Below are positions 18,769 to 26,413 of a DNA stretch of 34,027 nt, one piece after another. Source of the DNA: an uncultured Prevotellaceae bacterium (GTDB taxonomy: Bacteria; Bacteroidota; Bacteroidia; Bacteroidales; Bacteroidaceae). The stretch's first letter is position 1. Each line of letters opens with the position of its first letter. Made by a program: the position numbers and the translations under genes. Below the pieces are notes generated by a model, which was not told the origin of the DNA, made no database searches, and saw nothing but the letters and a program-made list of their open reading frames with translations. The DNA lies in NCBI GenBank assembly GCA_900314715.1, contig OMWI01000036.1, positions 1 through 34,027 on the forward strand. Reading direction: 5' to 3'.

Positions 18769-19485
18769 ATGTATAACGATATGAAAAATAATTCGATTAT
18801 CTCAGCAGCCCTCATCGCATTGGGCATCGTCATCTTAGGATGGTGTGTGAAGTCTGGTATTGACAACTTTGCCAACAAAGACCGTAAGGTGAACGTGAAG
18901 GGATTGGCAGAACAGGAAGTGGAAGCCGACAAGGTGACATGGCCTATCGTGTCGAAGGAATTGGGAAACGACCTTCCCGAACTTTACAATAGGATAGGGG
19001 CCACCCAGTCTAAAATCAAGGCATTCCTCTTGCGTAGCGGCATCAAGGAAAACGAGTTGACCGTGAACGCCCCGCAGGTGATTGACCTCAATGCGGAGCA
19101 ATACAGCAACAACACCAAGCCCTATCGCTACATCATCACGTCGGTTATCACCGTCACCTCTAATAATGTCAAGCAGGTGCGCGCCATTATCGCTCGCCAA
19201 GGCGATTTGCTCAAGGAAGGCGTTGCCATCGTCGATGGCGGCTACGACAACCCCATCAAGTACGAATTCGTGTCGTTTAAGGAAATGAAACCCAAGATGA
19301 TGCAAGAGGCGATAGAGAATGCCGAGAAGACCGCCCAGCAATTTGCAGAGAACAGCCACTCCAAGTTGAACAAGATTGTCAGCGCCGACCAAGGTCAGTT
19401 CTCCATCGACGACCGCGATTCTAATACCCCATACATCAAGAAGGTACGCGTGGTTACCACCGTCACCTATTCCTTGAAAGACTAA
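18769..19485 (+). CDS. SIMPL-domain (DUF541) membrane-anchored periplasmic protein
   Basis: The protein has 238 residues with one N-terminal membrane segment ([18 protein letters not shown]) and a soluble domain on the far side of the inner membrane. The domain reads as SIMPL/DUF541: [20 protein letters not shown], the helix with [34 protein letters not shown], and [23 protein letters not shown] near the end. Relatives include E. coli YggE, linked to oxidative stress, and BP26-type channel-forming proteins. The role here is unknown. A second ATG at 18781 (MKNNSII) may be the true start, because it puts the positive residues right before the membrane helix. It is separated from sprA by a weak hairpin and has its own promoter. 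Confidence 0.88.
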   Translation: MYNDMKNNSIISAALIALGIVILGWCVKSGIDNFANKDRKVNVKGLAEQEVEADKVTWPIVSKELGNDLPELYNRIGATQSKIKAFLLRSGIKENELTVNAPQVIDLNAEQYSNNTKPYRYIITSVITVTSNNVKQVRAIIARQGDLLKEGVAIVDGGYDNPIKYEFVSFKEMKPKMMQEAIENAEKTAQQFAENSHSKLNKIVSADQGQFSIDDRDSNTPYIKKVRVVTTVTYSLKD

Positions 19486-19489
19486 ATAT

Positions 19490-19542
19490 ATAAAAAGAGG
19501 GTCCTTAACCTAAACTGGTTTAAGGGCCCTTCTCTTTTATGT
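19490..19542 (+). terminator. Intrinsic terminator after the SIMPL gene
   Basis: A long, slightly imperfect stem runs from ATAAAAAGAGGGTCCTTAA to TTAAGGGCCCTTCTCTTTTAT, with a small loop around 19517-19522 and a T-rich 3' side. Confidence 0.75.
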
Positions 19543-19671
19543 TGAGGGCGAAGCGCCCAAATCGTTCCTTATCTAATCTCTATCCACACACCTTCGCCTT
19601 TGTTCCTTTGTTCGTTCGAATTGCAAATTCTCAGAGGAGAACCATTTTGTGTGTGTGGAAAGACATTGAGA

Positions 19672-19892
19672 AATTACAAAATTACAATTACAAAATTACA
19701 TTTAGGTAGTTATTACTTTCTGAGGCTTTAATTTGATAGAATAAGAATAAATTAATTACTATTTATTAGTATATATATATTATATTAATATATTATTATA
19801 ATAATATATTAATATAAAAATTGTATTTTACAATATCTCCCCCACCAATAAGGTACTAAAATGTAATTTTGTAATGTAATTATGTAATTTTT
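19672..19892. repeat. AT-rich inverted-repeat element with a central palindrome
   Basis: The arms at about 19672-19704 and 19856-19892 are imperfect reverse complements built from the word AATTACAAAATTACA. Between them lies a perfect 38-bp A/T-only palindrome at 19780-19817. This sits inside the 875-bp gene-free stretch 19486-20360. The outline resembles a small non-autonomous mobile repeat or a strong cruciform. No transposase or target-site duplication could be identified. Confidence 0.65.
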
Positions 19893-20053
19893 AAGCATGA
19901 CTATCTCAGGATAAGATATGCTTTGCAATATGCAATCATGATGTATAGAGAATGCATAAATATTCTTTACCGACCGCAAATATAGTGTTTAGCTTTTTTA
20001 ATAAGAAAGCCGCGTTTTGTTAACAGATTTTCACATCAATTTGATGGGCGTTT

Positions 20054-20085
20054 TTTGGTAGTTGGAATTATTAGCAGTACCTTTG
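20054..20085 (+). promoter_or_regulatory. Promoter inside the gene-free stretch
   Basis: TTTG (20054-20057), a 20-bp spacer and TACCTTTG (20078-20085) match the consensus well. No reading frame begins soon after it; the next gene starts at 20361. It therefore predicts either a leader of about 270 bases for the epimerase or a separate small RNA. Confidence 0.55.
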
Positions 20086-20091
20086 CAGGTA

Positions 20092-20345
20092 AGGAAAGTG
20101 TTGGTGTAGTTGTTGTTTGATGTTGAATAAGAGTAAAGAGAATGGTATCAAAAACCAACACCCTAATTCAGGGTTGTGGTTTGATGAAGAATAAAGGTAT
20201 AAGACAATAGAGCTTTTGGAGTATTGAATAGAACCCTACGAACCATTAACGAACGTTAAAATTTTGGGTTGGATGAAAGGGAAAGGCATAAAAAAGTGGG
20301 GAAGATTTGAATAATATGAGATTATTGTTTATTTTTGTGTACAAT
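20092..20345 (+). ncRNA. Possible structured leader or small RNA
   Basis: Downstream of the 20054-20085 promoter the sequence can form two exclusive stems. GTGTTGGT (20098-20105) can pair with ACCAACAC (20154-20161). Alternatively AACCAACACCCT (20153-20164) can pair with AGGGTTGTGGTT (20170-20181; 10 of 12 pairs). A further stem TTAACG/CGTTAA is at 20246-20259. No known RNA family was recognised. The call rests on promoter plus pairing only. Confidence 0.3.
20306..20337 (+). promoter_or_regulatory. Proximal promoter of the epimerase gene
   Basis: TTTG (20306-20309), a 20-bp spacer and TATTTTTG (20330-20337) place a start near 20344, 17 bases before the ATG. Confidence 0.55.
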
Positions 20346-20360
20346 TTAACGTAGACAATT

Positions 20361-21377
20361 ATGAGGATTCTTTTGATAGGGGGAACGGGTACGATTAGTA
20401 GTGCCATTACCCGACAATTGGCTGAGAATGGACATGAGGTGTGGTTGATTAACAGGGGAAACAGACCGCAAGACGTACCTGATGGGGTGCACGTGATAGT
20501 TGCTGACATCAACGACGAGGAGACGGTGGCAAGTAAGATTGCCGACATGCAGTTTGATGCGGTGTGCGACTTCATCGCGTTTGTTCCTGAGCAGGTGAAG
20601 CGCGACTATCGTCTCTTCGCAGGGCATACGCGCCAATATGTCTATATCAGTTCGGCTTCTGCCTATCACAAACCCGTGAGAAACTATATCATCAATGAGG
20701 GTACGACGTTGGCCAATCCTTATTGGCAGTATTCGAGGGATAAGATAGCGTGTGAGGACTTGTTGATGTCTTACTATAGAGAGAAACTATTTCCCGTGAC
20801 GATAGTCAGACCGAGCCATACGTATTGCGAACGGAGCGTACCTACTGGTCTTCATGGCACGAAGGGGAGTTGGCAGGTGCTGAAGCGTATGATGGAAGGC
20901 AAGCCCGTATTGGTGCATGGCGATGGCAGTTCGTTGTGGACGATGACATGGAACGAGGATTTCGCGCGTGGTTTCGTGGGATTGTTGGGTAATCCCTATG
21001 CGATAGGCGAGGCATTCCAGATAATGTCTGACGAGTCGCTGACGTGGAATCAGATATATGCCATCATCGCCAAGGTGTTGGGCGTAACGTATAAGCCCTA
21101 TTTCGTATCGTCGTCGTTCTTGGCGGAAGTGGCACCAGCCGAATACGACGTAGAGGGCAACCTGTTAGGCGACAAGGCCGCTACGGTGGTGTTCGACTGC
21201 ACGAAAATCAAGCGTACCGTTCCAGGCTTCCTTGCCACCACGTCGTTTGAGCATGGCGTAAGGAAGTGCGTGGAGTATATGAAAAATCATCCCGAGTTTC
21301 AGCAGGATGATCCAGAGTTCGACCGTTGGTGCGATAGAGTAATTGAAGTGTTGGAAACCGCCAAGCGCAGTTTCTGA
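20361..21377 (+). CDS. NAD-dependent epimerase/dehydratase family protein (extended SDR)
   Basis: This 338-residue cytoplasmic Rossmann-fold protein opens with MRILLIGGTGTISSAITRQL, the GxxGxxS-type NAD(P)-binding loop, followed by INRGN as the cofactor-selecting turn. The active-site YxxxK appears as YSRDK at about residue 124, after a VYISSASAYHKP serine segment. The C-terminal part (SDESLTWNQIYAIIAKVLG) fits nucleotide-sugar-type epimerases and RNA-binding SDR relatives. The substrate cannot be read. It stands alone between a long non-coding region and the convergent proC, so context does not help. Two upstream promoters are predicted. Confidence 0.9.
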   Translation: MRILLIGGTGTISSAITRQLAENGHEVWLINRGNRPQDVPDGVHVIVADINDEETVASKIADMQFDAVCDFIAFVPEQVKRDYRLFAGHTRQYVYISSASAYHKPVRNYIINEGTTLANPYWQYSRDKIACEDLLMSYYREKLFPVTIVRPSHTYCERSVPTGLHGTKGSWQVLKRMMEGKPVLVHGDGSSLWTMTWNEDFARGFVGLLGNPYAIGEAFQIMSDESLTWNQIYAIIAKVLGVTYKPYFVSSSFLAEVAPAEYDVEGNLLGDKAATVVFDCTKIKRTVPGFLATTSFEHGVRKCVEYMKNHPEFQQDDPEFDRWCDRVIEVLETAKRSF

Positions 21378-21408
21378 CACTCCAAAATAGGGGTTGTAGA
21401 GGAGTTCA

Positions 21409-21514
21409 GGAGTTACAGGAGTTCAGGAGTAACAGACAATACCATTGATTCTTAGAAATCCATGAAACGGAACTTTCATAACTAATGTCTGAACTCCTGA
21501 ACTCCTGTAACTCC
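21409..21514. repeat. 22-bp inverted repeat between convergent epimerase and proC genes
   Basis: The arm 21409-21430 is the exact reverse complement of 21493-21514. The loop is 62 bases. The arms are made of the words GGAGTTACA and GGAGTTCA, and an extra GGAGTTCA word precedes the left arm. It occupies the whole gap between two convergent stops. It could stop transcription from both sides, but it has no T run. Confidence 0.75.
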
Positions 21515-21527
21515 GATAAGTATGTTT

Positions 21528-22313
21528 TTAGAGGGCAGCCTTCAAACCGCGAATAACGGCAGAGGTGAAGCCAGCGTGTTCCATCTCGTTAAGTCCGCGG
21601 ATGGTAACGCCGCCAGGCGTTGTCACCTTGTCGATGGCAGCCTCTGGGTGTTCGCCCGTAGCTTGCAAGAGTTCTACGGCTCCCTTGACGGTTTGCAAGA
21701 CAATCTTCTCAGAGTCTTTTGCCTTGAATCCCAGTTCTACACCACCTTCCACGGCAGCGCGAACATAGCGCATGGCGTAAGCAATGCCGCATGAGGCGAG
21801 TGTGGTGCCAGCACCGAGCAATCGCTCTTCGGTGATGATGCTTTCGCCCATGTTGTCGAAGATTCGCTTGATGGTGTCGCATTGTACGGAGGTGGCTCCC
21901 ACGGGCACGATGAAAGTCATGGATTGCAGTTCGGCAATGGCGATGTTAGGAATGACGAGATAGAAGGGTAGGGTGCCCTCTTCGCCTTTGTTCATCCATG
22001 CGATGACCTGTTCTGACTTAATGCCAGCGGCAACGAGAACCAGTTGTTGGCAACTATAATTCAAGGAATCCTTGATGTCTTTGAGCACGTTTTCCACGAG
22101 CCACGGTTTCACTACCACCATCACGATGTCTGCCCCTTCGGCAGCTACATGATTGTCGGAAGTAACACTCACGCCCTTCTGTGCAAACTTGTCGAGGATA
22201 GGCGCGTATGGGTCGGCAACGGTAATATCTGCCGTCTTGTATTCATTTGTCTTGAGCAATCCTTCTACAATGGCACCACCCATTGCTCCTGCTCCAATTA
22301 CTGATATTTTCAT
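21528..22313 (-). CDS. proC: Pyrroline-5-carboxylate reductase
   Basis: This enzyme reduces pyrroline-5-carboxylate to proline with NAD(P)H in the cytoplasm. The 261 residues begin with the cofactor loop GAGAMGGAIVEGL (7-19). The mid-region reads VVVKPWLVENVL, and VIPNIAIA replaces the usual MPNTP. The C-terminal family signature is VTTPGGVTIRGLNEMEHAGF. It is the last gene of the arginine cluster, 130 bp after argD, with a repeat-rich spacer between. The proline and arginine routes share glutamate semialdehyde chemistry, so the grouping makes metabolic sense. The MPNTP variant is noted but the rest is canonical. Confidence 0.94.
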   Translation of the reverse strand: MKISVIGAGAMGGAIVEGLLKTNEYKTADITVADPYAPILDKFAQKGVSVTSDNHVAAEGADIVMVVVKPWLVENVLKDIKDSLNYSCQQLVLVAAGIKSEQVIAWMNKGEEGTLPFYLVIPNIAIAELQSMTFIVPVGATSVQCDTIKRIFDNMGESIITEERLLGAGTTLASCGIAYAMRYVRAAVEGGVELGFKAKDSEKIVLQTVKGAVELLQATGEHPEAAIDKVTTPGGVTIRGLNEMEHAGFTSAVIRGLKAAL

Positions 22314-22334
22314 TTTTTTATTTTTTTAATGAAG

Positions 22335-22443
22335 AATGAAGAATCATTGACCATTATGCTATTCTCTTGCTTCTTGCTTCTATCTTCTTGCTTCTAACTT
22401 CTTACTTACTTACTTACTTACTAAAAGGCTAATCTCTCACCTC
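22335..22443. repeat. Repeat-rich spacer between argD and proC, with CTTA microsatellite
   Basis: The spacer carries CTTGCTTCT/CTTCTTGCTTCT words, then (CTTA)x5 at 22401-22420, then CTCTCACCTCTCAC-like words. The left part (22335-22370, with ATTATGCTATTCTC) resembles 24967-25016 in the argG/pspC spacer and 28140-28162 near argR. Confidence 0.6.
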
Positions 22444-23601
22444 TCACTTCTCCTCACTAAAAAAAGCGAGCGTCTTCTTGAACTTCTCAATGAATGCGTC
22501 GGCCTCTTGTTGAGTTAGGCATAGTGGAGGGAGAAGACGGAGCGTGTTCGTTCCCGTGCAACCCGTAAAGCAATACTCCTTGTAGATGAGATGTTGGCGC
22601 ACGTCTTTCTGCGGGATGTCTAAATCGATTCCGATAATCAATCCCTTTCCGCGCACGTCGGTGATATGGCTATTGGGTTCGTCTTTCATCTCGTTGAGTT
22701 TCTTCATCAAGTAATTGCCAACACGGTCGGCATTCTCGATGAGATTTTCCTCTTCCATCACGTCGAGCACGGCCAGAGCTGCCGCACATGCAAGGTGATT
22801 GCCTCCGAAGGTAGTACCTAATTGTCCGTATTCAGGCTTGAATTCGGGAGAAATCAAGACACCGCCCATCGGGAATCCGTTGCCAATGCCCTTCGCCATT
22901 GAAATCAAGTCGGGCTTAATGCCTAACCACTGGTGTGCAAAGAACTTACCGCTACGACCATAGCCGCATTGTATCTCGTCGCAAATCAATACGGTACCAT
23001 ATTTCTTACATGCTGCTTGCAGACCTTGCGCAAACTCAGGCGTAGCCATGCGAATGCCACCGACACCTTGAATGCATTCCAAGATAACGGCACACACATC
23101 ACCCTTTGCCAATTCCTTTTCCCATGCCTCTAAGTTGTTGAGCGGCAGATAAGTAACATGATTGTTGGCGTTGATAGGTGCGATGATTTTGGGATTGTTG
23201 GTCACTTCCACGGCTAACGAAGTACGACCGTGGAAAGCCTTCTCAGCCGAAAGCACACGCGTGCGCCCATTGTGGAAAGATGCCAATTTGAGGCAATTCT
23301 CGTTGGCTTCAGCTCCGCTATTGATGAGAAACAGTTGGTAGTCGTCGTATCCGCAAATGTAGCCCAATCGCTCAGCGAGCCGTATTTGGAGGGAATTGAT
23401 GACAGAATTGCTATAGAATCCCAACTTTTCAAGTTGGTTTCCCACCTGTTCGATATAGTGAGGGTGAGAATGGCCGATGCTAATCACGGCATGTCCACCG
23501 TAGAGGTCGAGGTATTCGTTGCCTTTATCATCCCAGACATGGCACCCCTTTCCCTTGACGATGTTTACGTTGAATAATGGATATACGTCGAATAACTTCA
23601 T
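22444..23601 (-). CDS. argD: Acetylornithine (or succinylornithine) aminotransferase
   Basis: This PLP-dependent class III aminotransferase makes N-acyl-ornithine from N-acyl-glutamate semialdehyde. Its 385 residues show INSGAEANENCLKLA (93-107), the FHGRT loop, ICDEIQCGYGRSGKF with Asp208, and SMAKGIGNG with the PLP lysine Lys237. TFGGNHLACAAALAVLDV follows. It lies 23 bp after argC. Some Bacteroidetes use N-succinyl rather than N-acetyl intermediates, as known from Bacteroides fragilis. The sequence alone does not say which acyl group is used here. Confidence 0.95.
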   Translation of the reverse strand: MKLFDVYPLFNVNIVKGKGCHVWDDKGNEYLDLYGGHAVISIGHSHPHYIEQVGNQLEKLGFYSNSVINSLQIRLAERLGYICGYDDYQLFLINSGAEANENCLKLASFHNGRTRVLSAEKAFHGRTSLAVEVTNNPKIIAPINANNHVTYLPLNNLEAWEKELAKGDVCAVILECIQGVGGIRMATPEFAQGLQAACKKYGTVLICDEIQCGYGRSGKFFAHQWLGIKPDLISMAKGIGNGFPMGGVLISPEFKPEYGQLGTTFGGNHLACAAALAVLDVMEEENLIENADRVGNYLMKKLNEMKDEPNSHITDVRGKGLIIGIDLDIPQKDVRQHLIYKEYCFTGCTGTNTLRLLPPLCLTQQEADAFIEKFKKTLAFFSEEK

Positions 23602-23624
23602 GCGAAATGTTTGTGTTTAAGTAA

Positions 23625-24647
23625 TCAAAATGCGCTTGGTTTGAGTTTCAATCCCTCGGTCTCGTCGATGCCAAACATGATGTTCATGTTTTGCGTGGCT
23701 TGTCCTACGGCACCTTTCAAGAGATTGTCGATGCAACTGGTGATGAGAATCTTTCCGTCGAATACATCCACGTGAACGAGACACTTGTTGGTGTTCACCA
23801 CTTGCTTGAGGTCGATGGCCTTGTCTACGTAATGCGTGAAGGCTGCATCGCGATAGAAATCCTTGTAGGCTTGGATGATTTCGTCAGCGCTCAACGAGCA
23901 ATCTTTAGGGAGTTTCACCACCGAAGTGGCGAAGATGCCACGTGCGAAGTCGCCACGATAGGGGATGAAGTCGATGGCTGCATCTAAGTAACCCTGCACT
24001 TGTTGGAGGCTCTGTCGGATTTCAGGCACATGCTGGTGCTTGAACGCCTTGTAGATGCTCATGTTGCCCATGCGCCAAGAGAAGTGTGTAGTAGCGCTCG
24101 GCTTTTGTCCTGCTCCCGTAGACCCCGTGATGGCGTTTACGGCTACGTCGTCGTTGATGAGATGTAGGCTTGCGGCAGGAAGGAGTGCCAACTGGATACA
24201 TGTAGCGAAACACCCTGGATTGGCGACATGCGATGAGTGGGCAATGACTTCCTTGTTGATTTCGGGCAAGCCATAAACGTAGTCATGACAATCGCTCGTG
24301 GGATGATTCACGAAAGAATCGTGACAAGCCACGGAAGAATGCAAGCGGAAGTCTTGCGCTAAGTCGATGATTTTCACGTTTGAAGGAACGTCATGTTCGC
24401 GAAGGAAGGCTTCGCTTTTACCATGACCGAAGCAGAAAAACAATACGTCTACTTCGTTGAAGGGCATCTGGTCGGTGAAACGCAAGTCGGTTTCGCCATA
24501 TAAGCCCTCGTGAATGTCGGTGATAAGATTGCCGGCATTGCTCTCACTATTAATAAATACATTGTTTGCGTGTGGATGGTTGAGCAGCAGGCGAATGAGT
24601 TCACCTGCCGTATAACCAGCTCCACCGAGAATTCCAATATTAATCAT
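23625..24647 (-). CDS. argC: N-acetyl-gamma-glutamyl-phosphate reductase
   Basis: The enzyme reduces N-acyl-glutamyl phosphate to the semialdehyde with NADPH in arginine synthesis. The 340-residue protein opens MINIGILGGAGYTAGELIRLL. It has the catalytic cysteine in HVANPGCFATCIQLALLP (Cys146), ITGSTGAGQKPS (173-184) and HQHVPEI with His206. It starts 7 bp after the end of the pspC-like gene and ends 23 bp before argD, so all three are very likely on one transcript. The acyl group (acetyl or succinyl) is open, as for argD. Confidence 0.95.
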   Translation of the reverse strand: MINIGILGGAGYTAGELIRLLLNHPHANNVFINSESNAGNLITDIHEGLYGETDLRFTDQMPFNEVDVLFFCFGHGKSEAFLREHDVPSNVKIIDLAQDFRLHSSVACHDSFVNHPTSDCHDYVYGLPEINKEVIAHSSHVANPGCFATCIQLALLPAASLHLINDDVAVNAITGSTGAGQKPSATTHFSWRMGNMSIYKAFKHQHVPEIRQSLQQVQGYLDAAIDFIPYRGDFARGIFATSVVKLPKDCSLSADEIIQAYKDFYRDAAFTHYVDKAIDLKQVVNTNKCLVHVDVFDGKILITSCIDNLLKGAVGQATQNMNIMFGIDETEGLKLKPSAF

Positions 24648-24654
24648 TTTAGAT

Positions 24655-24858
24655 TTATGATTTGGGCGGTATTACTATCCAAAGCAATAGATAGAGCAGA
24701 ACGCCTGAGAATGCGGTGCAAACGGTAAGCAACGCATATCCGATACGAAATATCGTAGCATCGATATCCAAGTAATCAGCGATTCCTGCACAAACACCAC
24801 CAATGATGCGATCGTTTGAACGATAAATTTTTCTACCTGTTGACATATTTTCTTGCAT
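24655..24858 (-). CDS. PspC-domain small membrane protein
   Basis: The protein has 67 residues. The PspC pattern is clear: KIYRSNDRIIGGVCAGIADYLDIDATIFRIGYALLTV, then a membrane helix (FSGVLLYLLLWIVIPP). PspC family proteins act in envelope stress sensing in Proteobacteria. Short stand-alone versions are common in Bacteroidetes and their role is not established. It sits between argG and argC with only 7 bp to argC, an odd place for a stress-type protein. The start may be the ATG at 24858 or the one four codons later (MSTGRK). Confidence 0.9.
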   Translation of the reverse strand: MQENMSTGRKIYRSNDRIIGGVCAGIADYLDIDATIFRIGYALLTVCTAFSGVLLYLLLWIVIPPKS

Positions 24859-24925
24859 TTTTATGTTTCACTTACATCCATTAGACGAAATGAATGGCAT
24901 GAAAGTTGCAAATGCGATAAATTTT

Positions 24926-25070
24926 AAGAGGTGAGAGGTGAGGGGTGAGAGGTGAGAGGTGAGAGAAATGAAGAATCTTTTGAGCATTGAGCATTGAAGA
25001 TTATGCTATTCTTTTGTTTTGTAACCTACAAAAGCTATTCTCTCACCTCTCACCTCTCACTTCTCACCAC
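24926..25070. repeat. GGTGAGA-type inverted repeat in the argG/pspC spacer
   Basis: The left side (24930-24967) is a tandem array of the 7-base word GGTGAGA. The right side (25038-25070) is the same word in reverse complement. The longest exact pair is 23 bp (24945-24967 with 25038-25060), enclosing about 70 bases. It lies directly downstream of the argG stop. It could form a very strong hairpin and so reduce read-through to pspC-argC. Confidence 0.75.
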
Positions 25071-25079
25071 TTGAGGCTT

Positions 25080-26330
25080 TTACCTCTTCTCCTCCTTATG
25101 AATACCGTAGTAGACGCGGAGAGGAGTGCTGGAAACCTTGATGAATCCCTTGGCTTCATCAGCGGTCCATCCTGTTTGCGTCTCACCATATTCTCCTAAC
25201 TTCGACTTCGTCAAGTCGTCATTAGAGTCTACACCTACGGTTTCGAATCCGTAAGGACGGAGTTTTAAGATGGCCGTTCCGTTAACGTTGCGTTGCGAGC
25301 TGGTCAACATAGCCTCGATATCGGGCATTACGGGTTCGAGATATTGACTCTCGTGCAAGAACATTCCGTACCAATTGGCAACCTGGTCTTTCCAATATTG
25401 TTGCCACTTGCTGAGCGTGGATTTCTCCAACAGACGGTGAGCCTCGATGATAAGCTTCGGAGCTGCGGCTTCAAAACCTACGCGTCCCTTGATGCCGATG
25501 ATGGTATCGCCAACATTGCAATCGCGACCGATAGCGTACGATGCGCCAATCTCTTCAATCTTTTGGATGGCTTTCACCTTGTCGTCAAACTTCTCGCCAT
25601 TTACGGCAGCTATCTCGCCCTTCTCAAACGTAATCTTGAGTGTGGCTTCAGGTTCTTTGGCAGTAACATGCTTGAGATAAGCCTCTTCGGGGAGACCTTG
25701 CGTGGGGTCGAGCAATTCACCTCCACAGATGCTGGTGCCCCAGATACCCACGTTATACGAATATTTCAATTTCGTGAAATCAGCGAAGAATCCGTGTTCA
25801 TTCAAGTAATCCACCTCTTCCTTACGAGTGAGTTTCTTATCGCGCGTGAGGGTGATAATCTCCACTCCAGGAGCCATTACCAAGAAGGTCATATCGAAAC
25901 GGATTTGGTCGTTGCCAGCACCCGTAGAACCGTGAGCGATGGCGTCTGCTCCGATTTCCTTTGCGTAACGGGCAATGGCAATGGCTTGGAAAATACGTTC
26001 GCTACTCACCGAAATGGGGTAGCAATTATTGCGGAGCACATTACCGAAAACCATGTATTTCAACGACTTCTCGTAATACTCATGCGTCACGTCTAATGTC
26101 ACGTATTTTACCGCGCCCAACTTATAGGCGTTTTCCTCGTTCTTCTTGAGTTGTTCCTCACTGAAACCGCCCGTATTGGCACAAGCGGCATATACTTCAT
26201 ACCCGTCGTTGGTGAGTTTCATCACCGTATATGAGGTGTCGAGACCTCCAGAGAATGCAACTACTACACGCCCCCTATGTCCCCCGGCGGGGGATGTTGG
26301 GGTATTGATTTCTGTTTTCTTTGTTTCCAT
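25080..26330 (-). CDS. argG: Argininosuccinate synthase with an N-terminal repeat-derived insert
   Basis: The enzyme joins citrulline and aspartate with ATP. It has 416 residues. The ATP P-loop VVVAFSGGLDTSYTVMKL starts at about residue 22, and STGAGNDQIRFD and the citrulline/aspartate segments that follow are intact. The first 21 residues (METKKTEINTPTSPAGGHRGR) look foreign. Normally only a few residues precede VVVAFSGGLD, and here TPTSPAGGHRGR is encoded by a G/C-rich palindromic repeat (26268-26317). No other in-frame start lies between Met1 and the P-loop, so the insert is translated if this ATG is used. The gene follows the GNAT-DUF559 fusion after 83 bp of more repeats. Confidence 0.95.
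   Translation of the reverse strand: METKKTEINTPTSPAGGHRGRVVVAFSGGLDTSYTVMKLTNDGYEVYAACANTGGFSEEQLKKNEENAYKLGAVKYVTLDVTHEYYEKSLKYMVFGNVLRNNCYPISVSSERIFQAIAIARYAKEIGADAIAHGSTGAGNDQIRFDMTFLVMAPGVEIITLTRDKKLTRKEEVDYLNEHGFFADFTKLKYSYNVGIWGTSICGGELLDPTQGLPEEAYLKHVTAKEPEATLKITFEKGEIAAVNGEKFDDKVKAIQKIEEIGASYAIGRDCNVGDTIIGIKGRVGFEAAAPKLIIEAHRLLEKSTLSKWQQYWKDQVANWYGMFLHESQYLEPVMPDIEAMLTSSQRNVNGTAILKLRPYGFETVGVDSNDDLTKSKLGEYGETQTGWTADEAKGFIKVSSTPLRVYYGIHKEEKR
26268..26317. repeat. G/C palindromic repeat copy R1, inside argG
   Basis: The core is CCCCC-GGC-GGGGG (26281-26293), preceded by GCCCCCT and followed by TTGGGG and TTGATTTCT. It is in frame with argG and adds residues TPTSPAGGHRGR. Confidence 0.7.
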
Positions 26331-26342
26331 ATTATTGTTGTT

Positions 26343-26400
26343 AAGCCCCCTTGCCCCCGTTGGGGGTAATTATAATAGAGGGGGTGGGTTTGATTTCTAT
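26343..26400. repeat. G/C palindromic repeat copy R2, upstream of argG
   Basis: The core is CCCCC-GTT-GGGGG (26354-26366). It has the same flanks as R1: GCCCCCTT before, and a GGGGG run then TTTGATTTCT after. It fills most of the gap between the fusion gene and argG. Confidence 0.65.
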
Positions 26401-26413
26401 GTGGGATTATACT

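Noticed and set aside
19740-19820. AT-rich palindrome as a replication origin
   Set aside because: No DnaA-box cluster or origin-linked genes were seen nearby. A repeat element explains it better.
24930-25070. GGTGAGA arrays as a CRISPR
   Set aside because: The units are 7 bases and contiguous, with no spacers and no cas genes.
25293-26096. 267-codon open frame on the plus strand
   Set aside because: It is antisense to argG. The sense frame holds all enzyme motifs.
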